Notes under the pieces: generated by a model
Databases searched by the model: none
Seen by the model: the letters and a program-made list of their open reading frames with translations, nothing else
Told to the model about the DNA's origin: nothing
Made by a program: the position numbers and the translations under genes
Assembly (NCBI GenBank): GCA_000708835.1
Contig: DF237551.1
Span: 1 to 52,859 of the forward strand
Source: Klebsormidium nitens
Taxonomy: Eukaryota; Streptophyta; Klebsormidiophyceae; Klebsormidiales; Klebsormidiaceae
DNA length: 52,859 bases
Reading direction: 5' to 3'
Shown here: in pieces, positions 1-13,389 of the stretch
Layout of the letters: each line of letters begins with the position of its first letter
How positions within the stretch are numbered: the stretch's first letter is position 1

Positions 1-616
1 CAGTGTTAAGACTGGGCGTCCGGCCCCTGGTAAATGGACGCCCGATGGCCGCCCCAGACCCCCGAAGGGGGTCGCCAGGGTGTCCGAAGGACGCCCGATC
101 AGCTGGGCTAGGGGGTCCGGGTGACACCCAACCGCAGACATCAGGGTGCCCATGGACACCCATTCAAACTGGTTCAGGGGGTCCATCGTCCAGCAGAATA
201 TGAGCATTACCTAAATACAGCTCACTTCTGTTATAGTACCATTTTTGCAAGCCAAACCTGTTACAGTGTCAAAATTTGAACGTTGGACTGGGTGGCTATC
301 AACAACACTATCCTCCTTGCACAGAGGACGAGCTGTAAAAGAGGGCGTTCTGCCGAGAGCTATAGGTTCGTGCGACACGCTACAGGGCTTGGATTTACAT
401 ACCCCCAGCGCTTCTTTACGGTCGATCTAGCTAAGTCCCGACTCCCCTGTGAGGCGGCCGGGTTAATCATGAAGAACGCCCGGGGGGCTCCCCGATCGAG
501 GCGCCGAAGGCGCCTTCGGACGCCCAATCAGAGCGACCAGGGCGCCCCGTGGGCACCCAATCACGCCCGCTAGGGCGTCCAAGGGCACCCAATCGAAAAA
601 GTTACGCTTAACACTG
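1..616. mobile_element. Possible non-autonomous TIR DNA element with degenerate GACGCCC repeats
   Basis: The first ten bases, CAGTGTTAAG, are matched exactly in inverted orientation by CTTAACACTG at 607-616, so the segment is bounded by 10-bp terminal inverted repeats. A CAGTG terminus is compatible with a hAT-type element, but this is inference. Between the ends lie many degenerate copies of a G/C-rich phrase around GGACGCCCGATC or GGGCACCCAATC, near 37, 90, 123, 151, 517, 552 and 582, plus palindromic GGCGCC(GAA)GGCGCC near 500. No transposase frame is visible. The left flank lies outside the window, so no target-site duplication can be tested. It could also be a chance inverted repeat at a scaffold end. 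Confidence 0.4.
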
Positions 617-2400
617 CTCTAGAGGCAACTTATCTTGCATTCGTATAGGTTCGAGCTCATTATAGGCAAGGGCCTCATGAGTGTTTTCAATGATTGGAGT
701 GGTTTGCACTTAGGTAGCCTGTGTCCCAATCGATATTGGCAGACAGCCCACGGGGGTACCCTTCCACACCGGCCCCCGGAGTAGGTTTCATGCTTATCCC
801 GAAAACACCCGAAAGGTCCCGAAAGACTCGTAGTGAGTACTGTCGCTGTCGCTTTCGTGTCAAGTTTCACGTTCTTTTCGCTTCTACTTTCGTCCCGATC
901 CGTCGTTCCGATCTATTGTTCTCTTTGTTTCAGTCTTTAATGATATGTTCCACTACGGGTCCATTGCAGTCCGTTCCATCATGAGCCCGTTCAATGCTCC
1001 CTTCCGTTCTCCTTTTGATATGCTTCCGCTGGTCCTACGCACTTCGCTTGCGTCTCTTTTTTTCCACTCTGACCACTCGCCTCTAGCTGCTCTGTTTTTC
1101 TACAATTTCCGACGGACCTCTGCTAGGCAGGCGGATCGTTTTTCTCATAGATATACTCGAGCTCCATTTGCGGCCATGAAGCAAAGAGCGCCATTCTTGC
1201 ATAGGAACCTAGTTGCGTCGCATGTACGTCACCAACTGTAGAGAATACGATCAGCCGGGCGTTCTTATGCACTGTGCGCCTCTTGGAACAGCTTCCTCAT
1301 GAGCTTTGCAAGTTCGTCTTATCATTGCCAGACTATCTTATAATGGCAACCGACGTTTATCATCTGCAACAACCAATGAAGAGTCACTGGCTGCCTGATC
1401 ACACTGAAGCTGCTTGGCATGAGGAACTCGTGATTGATTCTCGCAAGGCAGCCCTACCAAAACGTGCCTGCTTTCTTGCGAGAGAACCTTGCCTCTAGTC
1501 ATCGCATCATGCCGATTTCACTAGCTTGGGCTTGGCAGCGAGTCCGATCGGACCCGTATCTGCACTACATAGCATGCAGCATGGGATCAGAATGATGCCG
1601 AGTGTTAATATCGACCATTCAATCGTGAGCACAAGGCCGCCCGTGTTCGAACGGGCATACTAGATCGTCAGTTTGAGGGTTTTGGCGTAGATAAAGTTCT
1701 TGCTATCAATGCGTCGCTGACGAGTCTTATAGACACAAAGACGGCTCGAACGAACACTCAACGCTACATGGCTTTCGTTGGCATCTACTCATTGCGACTT
1801 AGCGGTTCACATTGCGGCAGCCGCCACTTGCTCCTCTTCTTGCTGACCCGAGAGTTCAGCCGCCTCACGGTCCGCTCCTTGCATGAAGTTTGGCGGCTTA
1901 GGAACGAGTCCTGCAAAAGACACGAGTGCTAGCAATCAGTCAGTCTTACTCTAATTGCTCCAAGACATGCGATTGCAGGTGAGGAGATAACGTCAATCAC
2001 TTTGCAGAGATACTTTACGCAAACAAACCACAAGCAGTCCGGTACTTGGCGTCCTACGACTGTCCGTGAAACTTGATTCTGCTTTTTGAGGGCTTACCCA
2101 ATTTCACGAGAACCGACTTCAAAAGACAAGTGCGTTCTAGAGGTGGTCCATTTTTAGTCTCAGCTCATTAGTTATTTGTCATCTGGATGCAATCCTACAC
2201 GAACCCACGTTCTCGACAGGAAGCTATCGCTAACAAGGACAAACCTTACAAGCACTGTTCAAAGGTCTCGTGCAAGAGAAGCAATAGCAAACTGACAGTT
2301 GTTCATATTGGACCCCTGTCAACATCGGGGATTTGGCAAAACATTGTCGACATAACCGGACAGAGTCAAGTTCTGGAAGTCGACTTTGGCCGGAAACAAT
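617..2400. other. Intergenic stretch, no supported gene
   Basis: Open frames here are short, overlap on both strands and show no recognisable domain or coherent splice structure. The last few hundred bases before 2401 are expected to hold the 3' UTR of the minus-strand biotin synthase gene. I see no RNA gene and no clear repeat. Confidence 0.5.
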
Positions 2401-5400
2401 CTAGAAATGTGCACAATCTGACAGTCTTCGCGGTTTAGGGTTATAGGGATCCCGGTCTAGGCCCTCACCCAGCGTCTTGAACATCTGCTGATCTTGATCG
2501 TAGTCGTTGTTGGGCGTCGTCAGCAGCTTCTCCCCCGTGAAGATCGAGTTGGCGCCAGCCATAAAACATAGAGCCTGCAAGTAAGCACGGGCTATAGATG
2601 GTAAAAGCACCCTTTTCGAGCGTTCCGCTCGAGCTGGAATCAGCAGATACCCGGCACTTTGTGCCTAGAATGTTCGCTCGACGTGCTTGGGTAAAAGTAC
2701 GAGGTTTGTGCTTGAGAAATGAACTTGCAAAACATGTTGGCAGAGACCGAGGGGCATAACATCGCCACGGGCCGACGCGGCCCCATAAGAATAGATTGGC
2801 CAAATTTACTTCGACGAAATCTTCCTTGAGATGTGATCACAGGACCGAAGTGTCTGAAAAGAGAGAAATGACCCCTTAGGAATCCACAGCAGGTGGCTGA
2901 ATCTCAATCGAGGATTGGAGTAAGCGGTCCAGCATCTCTTGCTTCTTGTGGAAGACGATGTCGGATTCAAAACTGGTCTCCTGACTTCTAAATTCCACCA
3001 GCTTTGACCTTTGTGGGCTGATGAAGGAGAGGAGGAACAAAGGAAGGATGAAGCGACAGAAATGACCGTTACTCTATGAACTTGCTTTGCTTAAACGCGA
3101 GTATTAGCCCAAAAGTACGACCAGACTGTGCAAAATCTGGTGGTTGGCCCTAACAAACAGCGTCAGTACTGATCGCTACGGACCATCCTTGTACACGACG
3201 AATCGCTGATGGACAAAGTCAGGGACTCTCCTTTGTCCCTGAATTATTCCTGGAGCAAAACCCGCACACAGCCTACCCGCTTATCGCATAGCTTTTCCAC
3301 ATGGTCAGGTGATCGCAGAATGCCGCAATTGAGAACTTGTTCAAAAGGGACGGCATTCACTGTGGGTGTCTGCGCACGTAGTCTTTGGTGTCAGAACGGA
3401 TGGAGGGAGAACGGGGCCTCCCGAGCCAACGTAAGAGACCGTTTCTAGCTATAATCCCCAAGATCGACGGTCTGGGTTGCTCAGATTTACAATGTTGACC
3501 GCGATCAAAGGAGTGGGGTCCCAGGGACGGCCCGGGAGTTCCTTCCGTTCTGTCATACAAAGAAGGGATTTCAAGTCCTGTTGCTGCTATTCTGAGGCAC
3601 GCGGCTGTTCCGGACTCGGGACGGGGCCAAAACACAGAGTTCGGGCATCCGTGTCGAACACATCCCACGACGCCCTCTTTTGAAGTGGGCGTAGGATTGA
3701 AAGGGCACCAGTGACTTTCCAAGTCTCAGAGAGCACTCGTCGTCGACGAATAATGTTGCATCTTGGTAGTTTTCCACGGCGACCAACGTGGCGGTCTGTT
3801 CTCCGAGGCGTGAGGTCACATGACATGACCCGAAAAACGGACCGTTCTGTTGAAGCAGAATCCAGAGAAAGGAAGAGCGTGGTTACCTGCTCCGGCAGTG
3901 AGAACTTGACGCGCCCCGCAGACAACCGCACCATGGCCGTTGGCATCGTGACGCGGGCGGTCGCGATCATGCGGATCATCTCCCAGACCTCGACGGGCTG
4001 CACGCAACGAGATCCGGTCTGTGAGATGAGATGATTTGGCGTGCCAAAGATCCATCCAGATAGCGCTCTGGGCGCCGAGTCCACCGGTGCGCCGTAACCC
4101 TGCCTTGACCCTGCCTTGACCCTGCCTTGACCCTGCCGTAACCCTGCCCGCGTACGAGTTTTGCTGTCCCGCCTGAGAAGTCTCGTCTCCTAAGCCGCTC
4201 AGCTACTTCGATGGGTTCAAACTTCACGACAGCAAGCGAGTTTGAAGGCAGCCTCCCATGCGAGGACTACAGCGGCCAGAAATTCTGTCAAACCTGCAGC
4301 ATCTTGACGGGTTATAATCCATACAATCGAAGAACACTCTGCATCACAGCCGCACGGATGTGTCGCTCCTCCTTTCGACTTCCGCCCTTGCTTCGGCAAG
4401 CGCACGCAACGTCCCTCAATACGCCGGTAAATCCCCCTTGCGTTAGCACATAAGCTGGCCCCCCACTCATACCTTTTGGTCCTGCAGGGGCGTCCCGGGT
4501 ACTGCCAGCAACGCATTGATGGGCACGGACTCCGGATGCTCCGGTAGCGTGGCAAGGGTGTGAATAAGCCCCACGCGGTCCTCGGCGGCCTCCCCCATGC
4601 CGATGATTCCCCCGCTGCACACGCTGATGCCGGCGTCGCGCACGTACTTCAAAGTCTGCGAGAGCGAAAGGAGTGTGGTTATGGTAGGAACGAAGAGCTT
4701 TCATGTGCCAAGAGTGTTTCGCGTTGCACGTATATCTGTCCTGTCTGATTGTCAGCGCTGATGCCAGCCTTGCGGGGTCTGCAGAACGAGGTGAGTGAGC
4801 ATATCTTCAGAAAAGAGGACGACCTTCCAAACTATTTCTCTGATTGGTAGAGTTGTCCAAATGCCTTATGCAAGCGCTGTGTGCCCGCTTATGCAAACGT
4901 AATTCAGGGCCTGCGAAGAAGACAGTCCGGAGTCGTGCATGAACGGGAATCTTCTCGGACATTTGCAGGGTTTGGAAAAGCTCAAGAAAGAGGGGCAGTT
5001 GTCCTCTGAAGTCGCATGCGGAAGCTTGAATGCTTCTACAGAGGATCTGTGCGAGGATCTCGGGGTTTGCAGATCCGGGTGCCGATAGTGCATCGATAAG
5101 CTCACTTCTTAGTTCTGCATCATTTCCAGGCAAGGAGCTCACACGATCTGTGGAGGTTAGACCAACAGCAGGTACTTTATACGCCAGTGCAATCGACCGT
5201 TTGGAAAAGAGGACGAGGACCCTTTACCTGCAACCGGTCATCATAAGAGCGCGTGGTGATGATGGACGGGTAGAACTCGCGGCTTGTGTCGAGGTTGTGG
5301 TTGTACGCCGTGAGGCCCGCCTCGCGCAGCTGCCGCGCCTGCGCCTCCTCGATCATGCCCAGCGTGCAGCACACCTCCATGCCCATCCCCCTGGAAAGGG

Positions 5401-7743
5401 CAAATCGGGTAACTTGTCAAAATGTCACGGTGTAAGTTCCCTATCTGTCATCGTCTTTGGATAGGTCTGATCTCCCTCTTCAGAGAAAACCGACGTGTGG
5501 ATTCTGCCTGCCATGCTTCAAGGCAACCTTTGAGACATTTCGTAGGCTTGGTCTGCTCTTCTTCCTCTTTCGGCTGTGGATCATGTCGGCTGTGGATCGA
5601 AACAGGATCGTGTCTCATTATACTTCGACACATCATATTTGCCCGGCCTGACGCTTCTGGGCTTCACCTGAGCTTGTCTCTGCCCAATCTTTCGACATCT
5701 CTTGGGGATTTAGTCCTCTGCATTTACTGATCCTTTGGCACATGCAATGCGTCACTCTGTCGGGTTTCATCTGCGCTTCTGGTGACATCCTGAGCCAAAT
5801 TCCCCTTGGGCAAGCAAACAATCCCCTCGAGTGTCAAACCCCCTGGGTATCCTGTACGTATGGCTGCGCCAATAAGCCCATACTCTCTAAGATCACCACC
5901 CAAGGCGCTGATGAAGCCGACAGCTCTTAGGCAATAATCCCTCCCCACTAACAGATTCGATCAGGTAAGAGGTTACTTCCACCCACTGTTCCTTGACTGA
6001 GCGATATGCAGTTGACTGAAGCAATATGAGCTCAATGTGACCACAGCGGACACCAAACAGAGGTGAGTCACTTACCGGATCTCCTTCACATAGGTCAGAA
6101 TCTGGTTGAAGTTGGTCTTCCGTCCAATCGTGTCCCTCCATGCAGCCCCCATGCAGAACCGAGTGCTCCCCGCCTCTTTCGCCCTTCGCGCCGCAGCGAT
6201 GACTGTGTCTTCCGCCATCAGCTTTTCGGCTTTCACACCAGTGCTGCAAGAAGCCGCGCGCGTATGCTTTCGAGAAGGATTGAGAAGCTGGGGCCGAATC
6301 GTTAGAACTGCCTAGCAATCAGGGGCTACGCAGCATGAAAGTGGACTACCTTGTGAAGCTAGTATCCCCCGGGTATGCCCTTTTAAGCAAGTACGGAGTA
6401 GACGGACGAGGACTATTGAGGAAAGCAGCACCTGCATGCTGATTGCCCTGAAAGACAACAGGGACTTTCAAGCTTAACTTCCCTCGTGTATCAGCCACAC
6501 AATACTCCATTGGAACGCCTCCTTCAAGCCCTAAACATAGTGCACGAGTGATCGCCAGAGCCCCAAGGTTCAGCATCTTTCAACTATGCCAAAAGATGGT
6601 GGTACTAATGCTTACGTGTATCGGCTCGACTGCGGGCAGTACGAGCAGTCCTCGGAGCAGCCCCCCGTTTTGATCGACAGCAACGTGCATTGCTGCACCT
6701 CTCGGAAGCGGTGGAAGTGCCGATGGACCTCTGCCTGCGAAACGACAGGAAATAAGTGTTACAGGCAACCTTCTCTGTTTCGAAAACATTCTGTCGCTTA
6801 GACTGAGGCCTTGATATTTATTTCCAATGTTCTTTATTTTGCTGCAGAGGCCACTGTCATATTGTTGCACTTATCGTATCTGCGTGCCTGAATAATGTTT
6901 GAACGACACTCTTTGTGCGTCAAAGACTTCCGCTTCTAGTGGCATTCTTCAGGTCCAGGGAGTGGTTGCCATGAGAGGCCAAGTTTGTCGTCCTGAATCC
7001 TTTTGAAGATGCTTGTCAAAAGGCACCTCTCAAACGTTCAAGAGACTTTTGATCGTGTTCCATTCCTGCACATGACCAGGGGAGACAAGCAAGAAGATTG
7101 ATTGTGTGTATAGAGGAAGTTGGGAATGCAGAGTGTCACCGCAAGAAAACCTTTGGATATGCTGATTGTTAAACCAGTATTACGCAATTCACTGAAAATC
7201 AAGAGTCCTCTGACCACTGTTCATATTTCAATGCTGGCAAGAACTGATAAATGAGAATGCATTGAGCGTAAACGGACTCACTCCATGAAAAAGTAGGTCC
7301 ATCAGCGGCGAGTCGAAGATGGCCTGGATTTCGGCCTTGCTCCAGTCCTTTCTCGGAGCATTGCGCAGCGCATACTCTGCCGCCACAGACACCGCGGACC
7401 GCCCCTCAACATGAGGGGCCGATGCTCTGCTTGTCGTCGTTGTACCCCTCGGATCTGCGTTCGCTGTACTAAAACCGGTGTAGACTAGCGGTGCTCTAGT
7501 TGTTGTAGCCTGTACTTGAGCCTGAGCAAGCTTGGTGGAGTCCGACTGGGTGTCCCTTGCAGCATTTTCAAAAGGAGCTGAGGGGAAGGCTCCGAAGGAG
7601 GGCGCCAGAAAGGCTGGGCGGAGTACCCCCGCTAATCTTTCTCGGGCCGCTTTCTGGCGCCAAATGTGAGCGCCTAGTCTCTGCAGCGCCATTTTTGGCT
7701 CAAGGCGGAGGGCAATGGAGACCCAAGTCAAGCTTCTGGTCAA
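2401..7743 (-). CDS. BIO2: Biotin synthase, mitochondrial (7 exons)
   Basis: Radical-SAM enzyme that inserts sulfur into dethiobiotin, the last step of biotin synthesis, in the mitochondrion. Exons on the minus strand: 7743-7282, 6734-6616, 6243-6076, 5390-5228, 4655-4473, 3997-3887, 2574-2401; all junctions are GT-AG and in phase, giving about 459 aa. Exon 2 carries the cluster motif CSEDCSYC (C180, C184, C187) in a [11 protein letters not shown] context. Later exons hold the [2Fe-2S] ligand regions [17 protein letters not shown] and [12 protein letters not shown], the arginine in MVRLSAGR, and the C-terminal block [19 protein letters not shown]. The N-terminus is rich in R and A with few acidic residues, like a mitochondrial presequence. 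A second in-frame Met 17 codons downstream (MALQRLGAH) is an equally plausible start, giving 442 aa. All expected ligands are present, so it is probably active. Confidence 0.95.
4095..4149. repeat. 11-bp minisatellite in BIO2 intron 5
   Basis: Five tandem units of 11 bp with consensus TGACCCTGCCT (variants begin TAACCC). They lie about 100 bp upstream, in gene orientation, of the exon that encodes [10 protein letters not shown]. No function is visible. Confidence 0.85.
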
Positions 7744-9229
7744 ATGCAGGAGAATGCTGGTTCTCTTTGCGCTCCCAGGTAGGCAACAACTTGTGCGGCT
7801 GCCTACAGGTGCCTGGACCGAGTCCTAGCTGCTCCCCTCCTGCCGCCTTATGCAAAGATCTGTCAGCAGAAAAGGTGGTGGCATGTGACAGCGCACCAAT
7901 GCTTTCAAACCCTTTTCAACCACCACAATCTGCGCGCTCTGCCCCAGCTCTTGAGCTCTGCAAAGGATGGCAAACCTTAAGCTTTGGCCTCAACTCGAGA
8001 GTGGCGAGAGAGCGTCCTCTAGAGCTATTTTCAGCAGCTGCCTTGCTGCATTGTCCTCGAAAGTGAAAGGTCTGCATCGTCCTTCCCATTTCGAAGTTTA
8101 AGTTTCGTTAGGCAAACCCGTTCGAAGCTGGCAGACTGTAGTCTGTATCCTCACATCAGGGACCATACTGTGACAGCGTGGCATGCATGTCATGTACAAA
8201 GCACCGTCCGATGGTCCCCAAGTTTCAGATTAGGCGGTCTCCATCCACCCAATTGAAGGCTCTGTAAATAGACCCCTATCAATGCGTCCTGGCGTTCTGA
8301 CCTCAAACATCATGTAGGTGAACTGCTTTTCTCGTCTGCACAGGCAGCAGAGAGTCAGAGTCAGAGAAGAACAAGGACTGATTGTCTACACCAAAGCCAA
8401 AGGCACCGCATTGAGTCGCCATTGCTCTTTGATCCTCTAGACCCAGCAAGGGATGGGCGTGGATCACTGGATGGGCGCAACCAATGGATTCTGTACTGCT
8501 ACATGGACATGAGTTGAGAGCTTGAGGGGAAAGCAATCGGCGTCGAACCCCCATCATTGTGAAAAACGGGGCAACAAGGAGCGACAGCTTTGGAGGTGAG
8601 ACGTGATTTTATAATGAAACTTTATGTGAAACGACGTACTTGCAAGCTTTGACCCGATGGAATGGTGGTGGGCTTTATAGCTTGATCTTCATACATACAT
8701 TCAATGCCAGCAGCAAAGTTTCGATGCAAATGTAGTCCTGCTTTACATGATGAGGCAGAGAGTCAGCGGACTTGGACATTGCTGAGGCCAACGCAATAAG
8801 AACCTGACAGTCTCCTCTTTGCCTCCTCAGCTGCAACACAATCATTTGCTTCATGGCATGAAGTCTGGGCTTTAATGAATGATCATTGCTCCCCAACGAA
8901 AATTTGGCTTGGACAACTGCGGTTGGCTGTCTTTACATATTTCGTTACTTCTTCTTGAAAGCTCTCGGTCCTTTTTCTCATTATTTTAGCCCTCCGGATT
9001 CTACATGGTGCTTTAAAAAGAAAGCTTGGTCAACCTTGCAAGCAACTCAAGTGAAAGTTGCACCGTCGCTTGGGCAAACACACTTCAACTCGCACGCGGC
9101 AGTTGACCAATCCATCAAAGTCCACAACTCATCCTGATGCCAACGCAGCTTACAACCTCTATGACAGACACAGAAACACCCTAACCAACTCTGACCTCGA
9201 AGTCTCTCTGCCATTCTAGCAGATTCACC
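7744..9229. promoter_or_regulatory. Divergent intergenic region between BIO2 and the nitronate monooxygenase-like gene
   Basis: The two flanking genes are transcribed away from each other, so this 1.5 kb must contain both promoters and 5' UTRs. No canonical TATA box is placed convincingly near either start. The right-hand gene has a strong translation context (attcaccATGGCC). Short open frames here lack any domain and are treated as chance. Confidence 0.45.
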
Positions 9230-12200
9230 ATGGCCCTAAAGACGCCACTGTGCGATCTTCTCGCCTGTGAGTACCCTATCATGAACGCTCCGATGAGGGA
9301 CCTTGGAGGTCCCCGGCTCGCCGCGGCTGTCAGCAACGCCGGCGGCTTTGGGGTTATTCAGAAGCAGTACGACACCCCTGAGCTCTTTCGGGAGCACGTC
9401 AAGCAGACAAAGGCCCTCACGGAGCGGCCATTTGGGGCAAGCTTCTTGCTGAGCTTTCCGTATGAGGAGCTCCTGCAGGTAAGTTTGGCTAACCGAGCAA
9501 ACAAACAAGAAAGTTGGTTCTTGAGGAGAATTGTCAATTTATTCCTTCCTGTTATGGAAGGTCAGCCCAGGAGCGTAGAGGAGACGTTGATTTGCCGGAG
9601 ACATTGATTTGCCGGACCTGCTTCTATGCTTCGCTTGGACTGGTTGTTGAAGCTCGGACACTTTTGCCCATTTGGAACTGATATCTATGATACTCCATCT
9701 TTGCCCTGTATATTCAACGGTATTGTCCCAGGATTTTATGTAATGCCTTGAAGGTCTGGCGCGTGTGTATATGTTTCGATAAGTCTAATGCAGTGGTTCG
9801 AAGCCCCAACGCTCAAGAACCCAGTCTCAAAAAACTTGTTTTAAAGAGTCCTTAAAACATACATTGTGAGCTGTCAGCTGTGACTGTGCTTCATGGCATG
9901 TTTGGTCATCGTCAGTCCTGTGTGCGCCTGGACGGGATTTGCCAGGCATACGCTAGATCCAAACCTGGAGCATTCTCCATATTATTCGTCCTTCTTTAAT
10001 GCTTCTTTTCTCCTTCGAACCTGTGAAGGATCGACCTGCCAATCCACAAAGCTTTTCTCTCCCTTTTCCCTCTCCTATTCAGCAGTACGCTCTGATCAAT
10101 CTGTTATGGTGCACCAGTAGCCGAGGGCCCTCTACAAGGTACGGCTGTTCGAATGTTCTGTACGCAAACCATCTTTCACCGACCAAAAGCTGAACACATG
10201 AGAAGTGTCAAAGATTTGAGTTCGTCATATACCTCAGCCGTTTGCTGCTTCCTGTGACAGGTCTGCTTTGACGAGGGGGTCCCCTACGTGTCCTTCTATT
10301 GGGGCGACATCCCCCCTGTCATCATCGAGCGGTGCCATCAACACGGAGTTAAAGTCGGTCAACAGGTTGGGACCGTTGCTGATGCAGTCGAGTGCAAGGA
10401 GGCTGGGGTCGACATCATCATTGCCCAGGTACGATTGTTTAAAGCACTGTGCAACTTTGAAGACCTATCTTGTTGTTGCCGACCGTTCGCTTGACAGCTT
10501 CCCTTCAAAAACATCATGTGGACCTATTCTGTTCTTCGCTTGAAATTTGAAACAAGACTGGATACGAAGTGCAGTGTACGCTTTGTCCATGAAAATGCGA
10601 AGCGTTTCAACATTTTCGAGTACAAGCCTGACCATGCGAACACGCTCTTCTGCTGAACGCCTCCTTCTCCTGTCTGCTTTCTTCTTATCCTCGTATCTCT
10701 CCTTTTGTGCGCATTGCCACTTGCCTCTGGGTTTCTAGCTTCGGCGTCTCTTTAGAACTCTCAGATTTAAGGTCGCAGCATGGCTGCCTTGTTGCATTCG
10801 AACAAGGAGACGAACGTCTGCCTCCCGACGTTAGGCTCATGTGCCTGGGCTTTGATGAGGGCTCAATCGTTGAACCACCTTGAGAACCCTCTTCATCGCA
10901 GCGTCCATGTTAGAGCTATATTCTCAGAGTGTTGGCAGATTGAAAGCTCTTTGAAGCATACAAGCAGACTTAGTGAGCATTTGTCATACGACTGACTTTC
11001 AGGTTTCCAGTTGCCGACGTCGTATCTCCTGCTGGCTTCTCAGTTGAACGTGGTGTAAACGGCATACTGTGCTTTTGTTGCGAACTCAACCGTGTTGTGC
11101 ACGGTCGACTCTTCTTGCTACAAGCTTTTCTGGTGCTCTGTGTAAGTCACATCAACCCCACGACGGCCTGTCTCTGCAGGGAGAAGAAGCGGGAGGACAC
11201 GTCATTGGCAACGTCAGCACCATGGTCCTGGTCCCAGCGGTGGTAGAAGCTGTGAAGCCCGTGCCTGTCTTAGCTGGTGAGTCTTTCTGCACGTGCCTTT
11301 ACGATGTGAATGCTCCCTCTATTCTTGCTTGCCTTCGGAATCCAATTCGTCGCAAAGAGGCCGAATAATCCTTCCGTACCATTGTCTTCTTCAGCCCCTC
11401 GCGCCGTCATTCCATACGACTGAGTGTCTAGCGCAACGCGTTGATCGCTTACTCCGGTTTTGAGTTTGACGAGCGCAACATACACAGCACTCTGAGTCAG
11501 GCTTTGACGTCTGGTCTTTCACCAGCCGACCCGTGTCAATCTATTTAGTTTCGCTCTATCTCAAGTCGGGTTCCAAACCTTCCCGAACCGTAAATTCTGG
11601 TCCAAACAAGAACTCAACCACCGTCACTCAGCCGCAAACCATCCCCTAACTCGCCCTAACCCCCTTCCAGCCGTACTGCGCAGCTGGAGGTATTGCTGAC
11701 GCCCGGGGCGTGGTCGCCGCTCTTGCCCTCGGCGCCCAAGGAGTGGTGCTAGGCACCCGGTTCCTTGCGACTCCCGAGTCTGACGCACACGACCTCTACA
11801 AGTCAGTACTCTCTTCGTTTGCGCCCTTCCTTTTCTCCGTGTTTGCCCTGTCCAAAAGGGAGCAGTTGTTTGATATTCTCGATTGGTTTGTTTCAATGTC
11901 TGGCTTCAGCAAGCTCTTGTTTTTTCAGAGAGGCCTTGAAAGGCTTTCACGTTCAATGTGACGCGGATCCTCGAGGGCAGTATTCATGCCAAGCAGCCAA
12001 CACCGAAATAACGATCAAATGTTTCCCGCTCTCAGCTTTCAGAGTGCATCTTCTCTCATCGCTTCTAGCAGTCCTGTAGAAGTCTGTACTCGAGATCAGG
12101 TTCACGCCTTTCCCGGCTGCTCAATCGTCTTTACTCTAGTTCAAAGCTCGTAGAGGATTCGAGCTGTCTGTGGCCTCTTTAGATTGCTGTCCCGGTGATG

Positions 12201-13389
12201 ATGCGTCGCCTCCGAACGTAACTCTTAACCAGGCCTCAACTCTTACGAGCTTATTTGACAGGGAGAAGCTGCTTTCAGCGTCCGAGCTCGACACTCACAA
12301 GTCGCTCCTATGGGGCGCTGCCTGGCCGGATGCCCCTCATCGCGTCCTCCGGACTGGGTTTGTTGAAGCCCACAGTGGGACAGAGGAGGAGGGGCAAAAG
12401 CCAGCCCCTCCGGACGCACCAACCATCGGCACGAGGATAGTGGGGGGAGTGAAGAAAGAAATAAAACCGTTCCAGGTATGCCACTCACGCCCATAAAACA
12501 CGAGACAGGTTGTTGCTCCTTCGGGACGACTTTCGGATCGAGCGTTTATCTTTCTGTTTGGGATGCGGCGTCGAATCTTAAGGGGTTCATTACGCGGGGG
12601 ATCTTCCGGGGGTTATCTTCGAGGGGCCTTGCGGAAGCCTTTGAGAATCATTCTGTATTACATTTGTCTCGTATCTTATTCAAGCTTTTGCACTAACCTA
12701 TGTACTAGCTTCCTTGGGCGGACCACCCGTGATATCGGGATGAGTGGTCTGGTTGATTATTGCTTACTGAGCCCATGTTCTGCAGACTGACTCCAGTCCA
12801 CTTAGCTTTTTAACTTAGGACGACGGGGCAGAGCTGACTTTCAAGATGCTGAGTTGGTCGCGTTCGTTCAGGTTCAATTTCTTATTTTTGTCGTCTCGCT
12901 TCTGCCCATGTCAACAGCGCCACATCCCACTGCTTGAACAGGAGCCGACAGCTCATTCGAGCGTGCAAAGTTTTTGATCATACCGTAGGCACCCTCTGCT
13001 TGAGAAGCGGTCTGCGGCTTGACGTCTTTTCTTGTCTACGTAGGACGTTTCTCTGGTCTTGGCTTCGCCTTTGTCTTGCTTCTCAGAAGTTGTGGAGCTT
13101 CTTCTGCTCACATCAAGTGTTTACGAGTTCACTATGAGTAGACTGAAGTGAAAGCTCATTCTTTGCCTCTCAAGCACGCTCTGAGATCTTGCAAGCGGCT
13201 GCGTTGTTTGATTTTCAGGGTTACACTGTAGACCAGACTGTGGAGGGCGAGATGGACAAGTTGTGTTACTTCGCTGGGCAAAGTGTGGGCATGATCAATG
13301 AACTCAAACCGGCCGGAGACATCGTCCGTGAACTAGTTGATGGAGCGCGGCGGCTGATACACGGAGAACTTCTTGCTTTCGTTCCTTGA
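9230..13389 (+). CDS. Nitronate monooxygenase-like (2-nitropropane dioxygenase family) flavoprotein
   Basis: Predicted FMN-dependent TIM-barrel oxygenase that oxidises alkyl nitronates. Exons: 9230-9478, 10261-10428, 11180-11276, 11684-11801, 12262-12475, 13219-13389; phases agree and yield 338 aa, a normal length for the family. Exon 1 has the N-terminal P(I)MNAPM and AAAVSNAGGFGVI blocks, exon 2 the VSFYWGDIPPVIIERCHQHGVKV segment in two parts around the barrel, and exon 3 GEEAGGHVIGN with the catalytic His of the AGGH motif. Exon 4 has the phosphate-binding AAGGIADARG and the GTRFLATPES block; exons 5-6 give the C-terminal domain ending in MINELKPAGDIVRELVDGA. Exon 4 uses an acceptor just after TACTGCG, because the earlier pyrimidine-rich AG at 11670 would break the frame. 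Substrate is not predictable; eukaryotic members often detoxify propionate-3-nitronate. It starts divergently from BIO2, with no evident functional link. Confidence 0.9.

Noticed and set aside
7557-8066. A 169-codon plus-strand frame overlapping the first BIO2 exon
   Set aside because: It is antisense to a well-supported coding exon, has no domain, and its composition follows the GC bias of the opposite strand.
9790-9805. GGTTCGAAGCC, matching a tRNA B box
   Set aside because: No A box at the right distance and no cloverleaf can be formed from the flanks; it lies in an intron of the flavoprotein gene.
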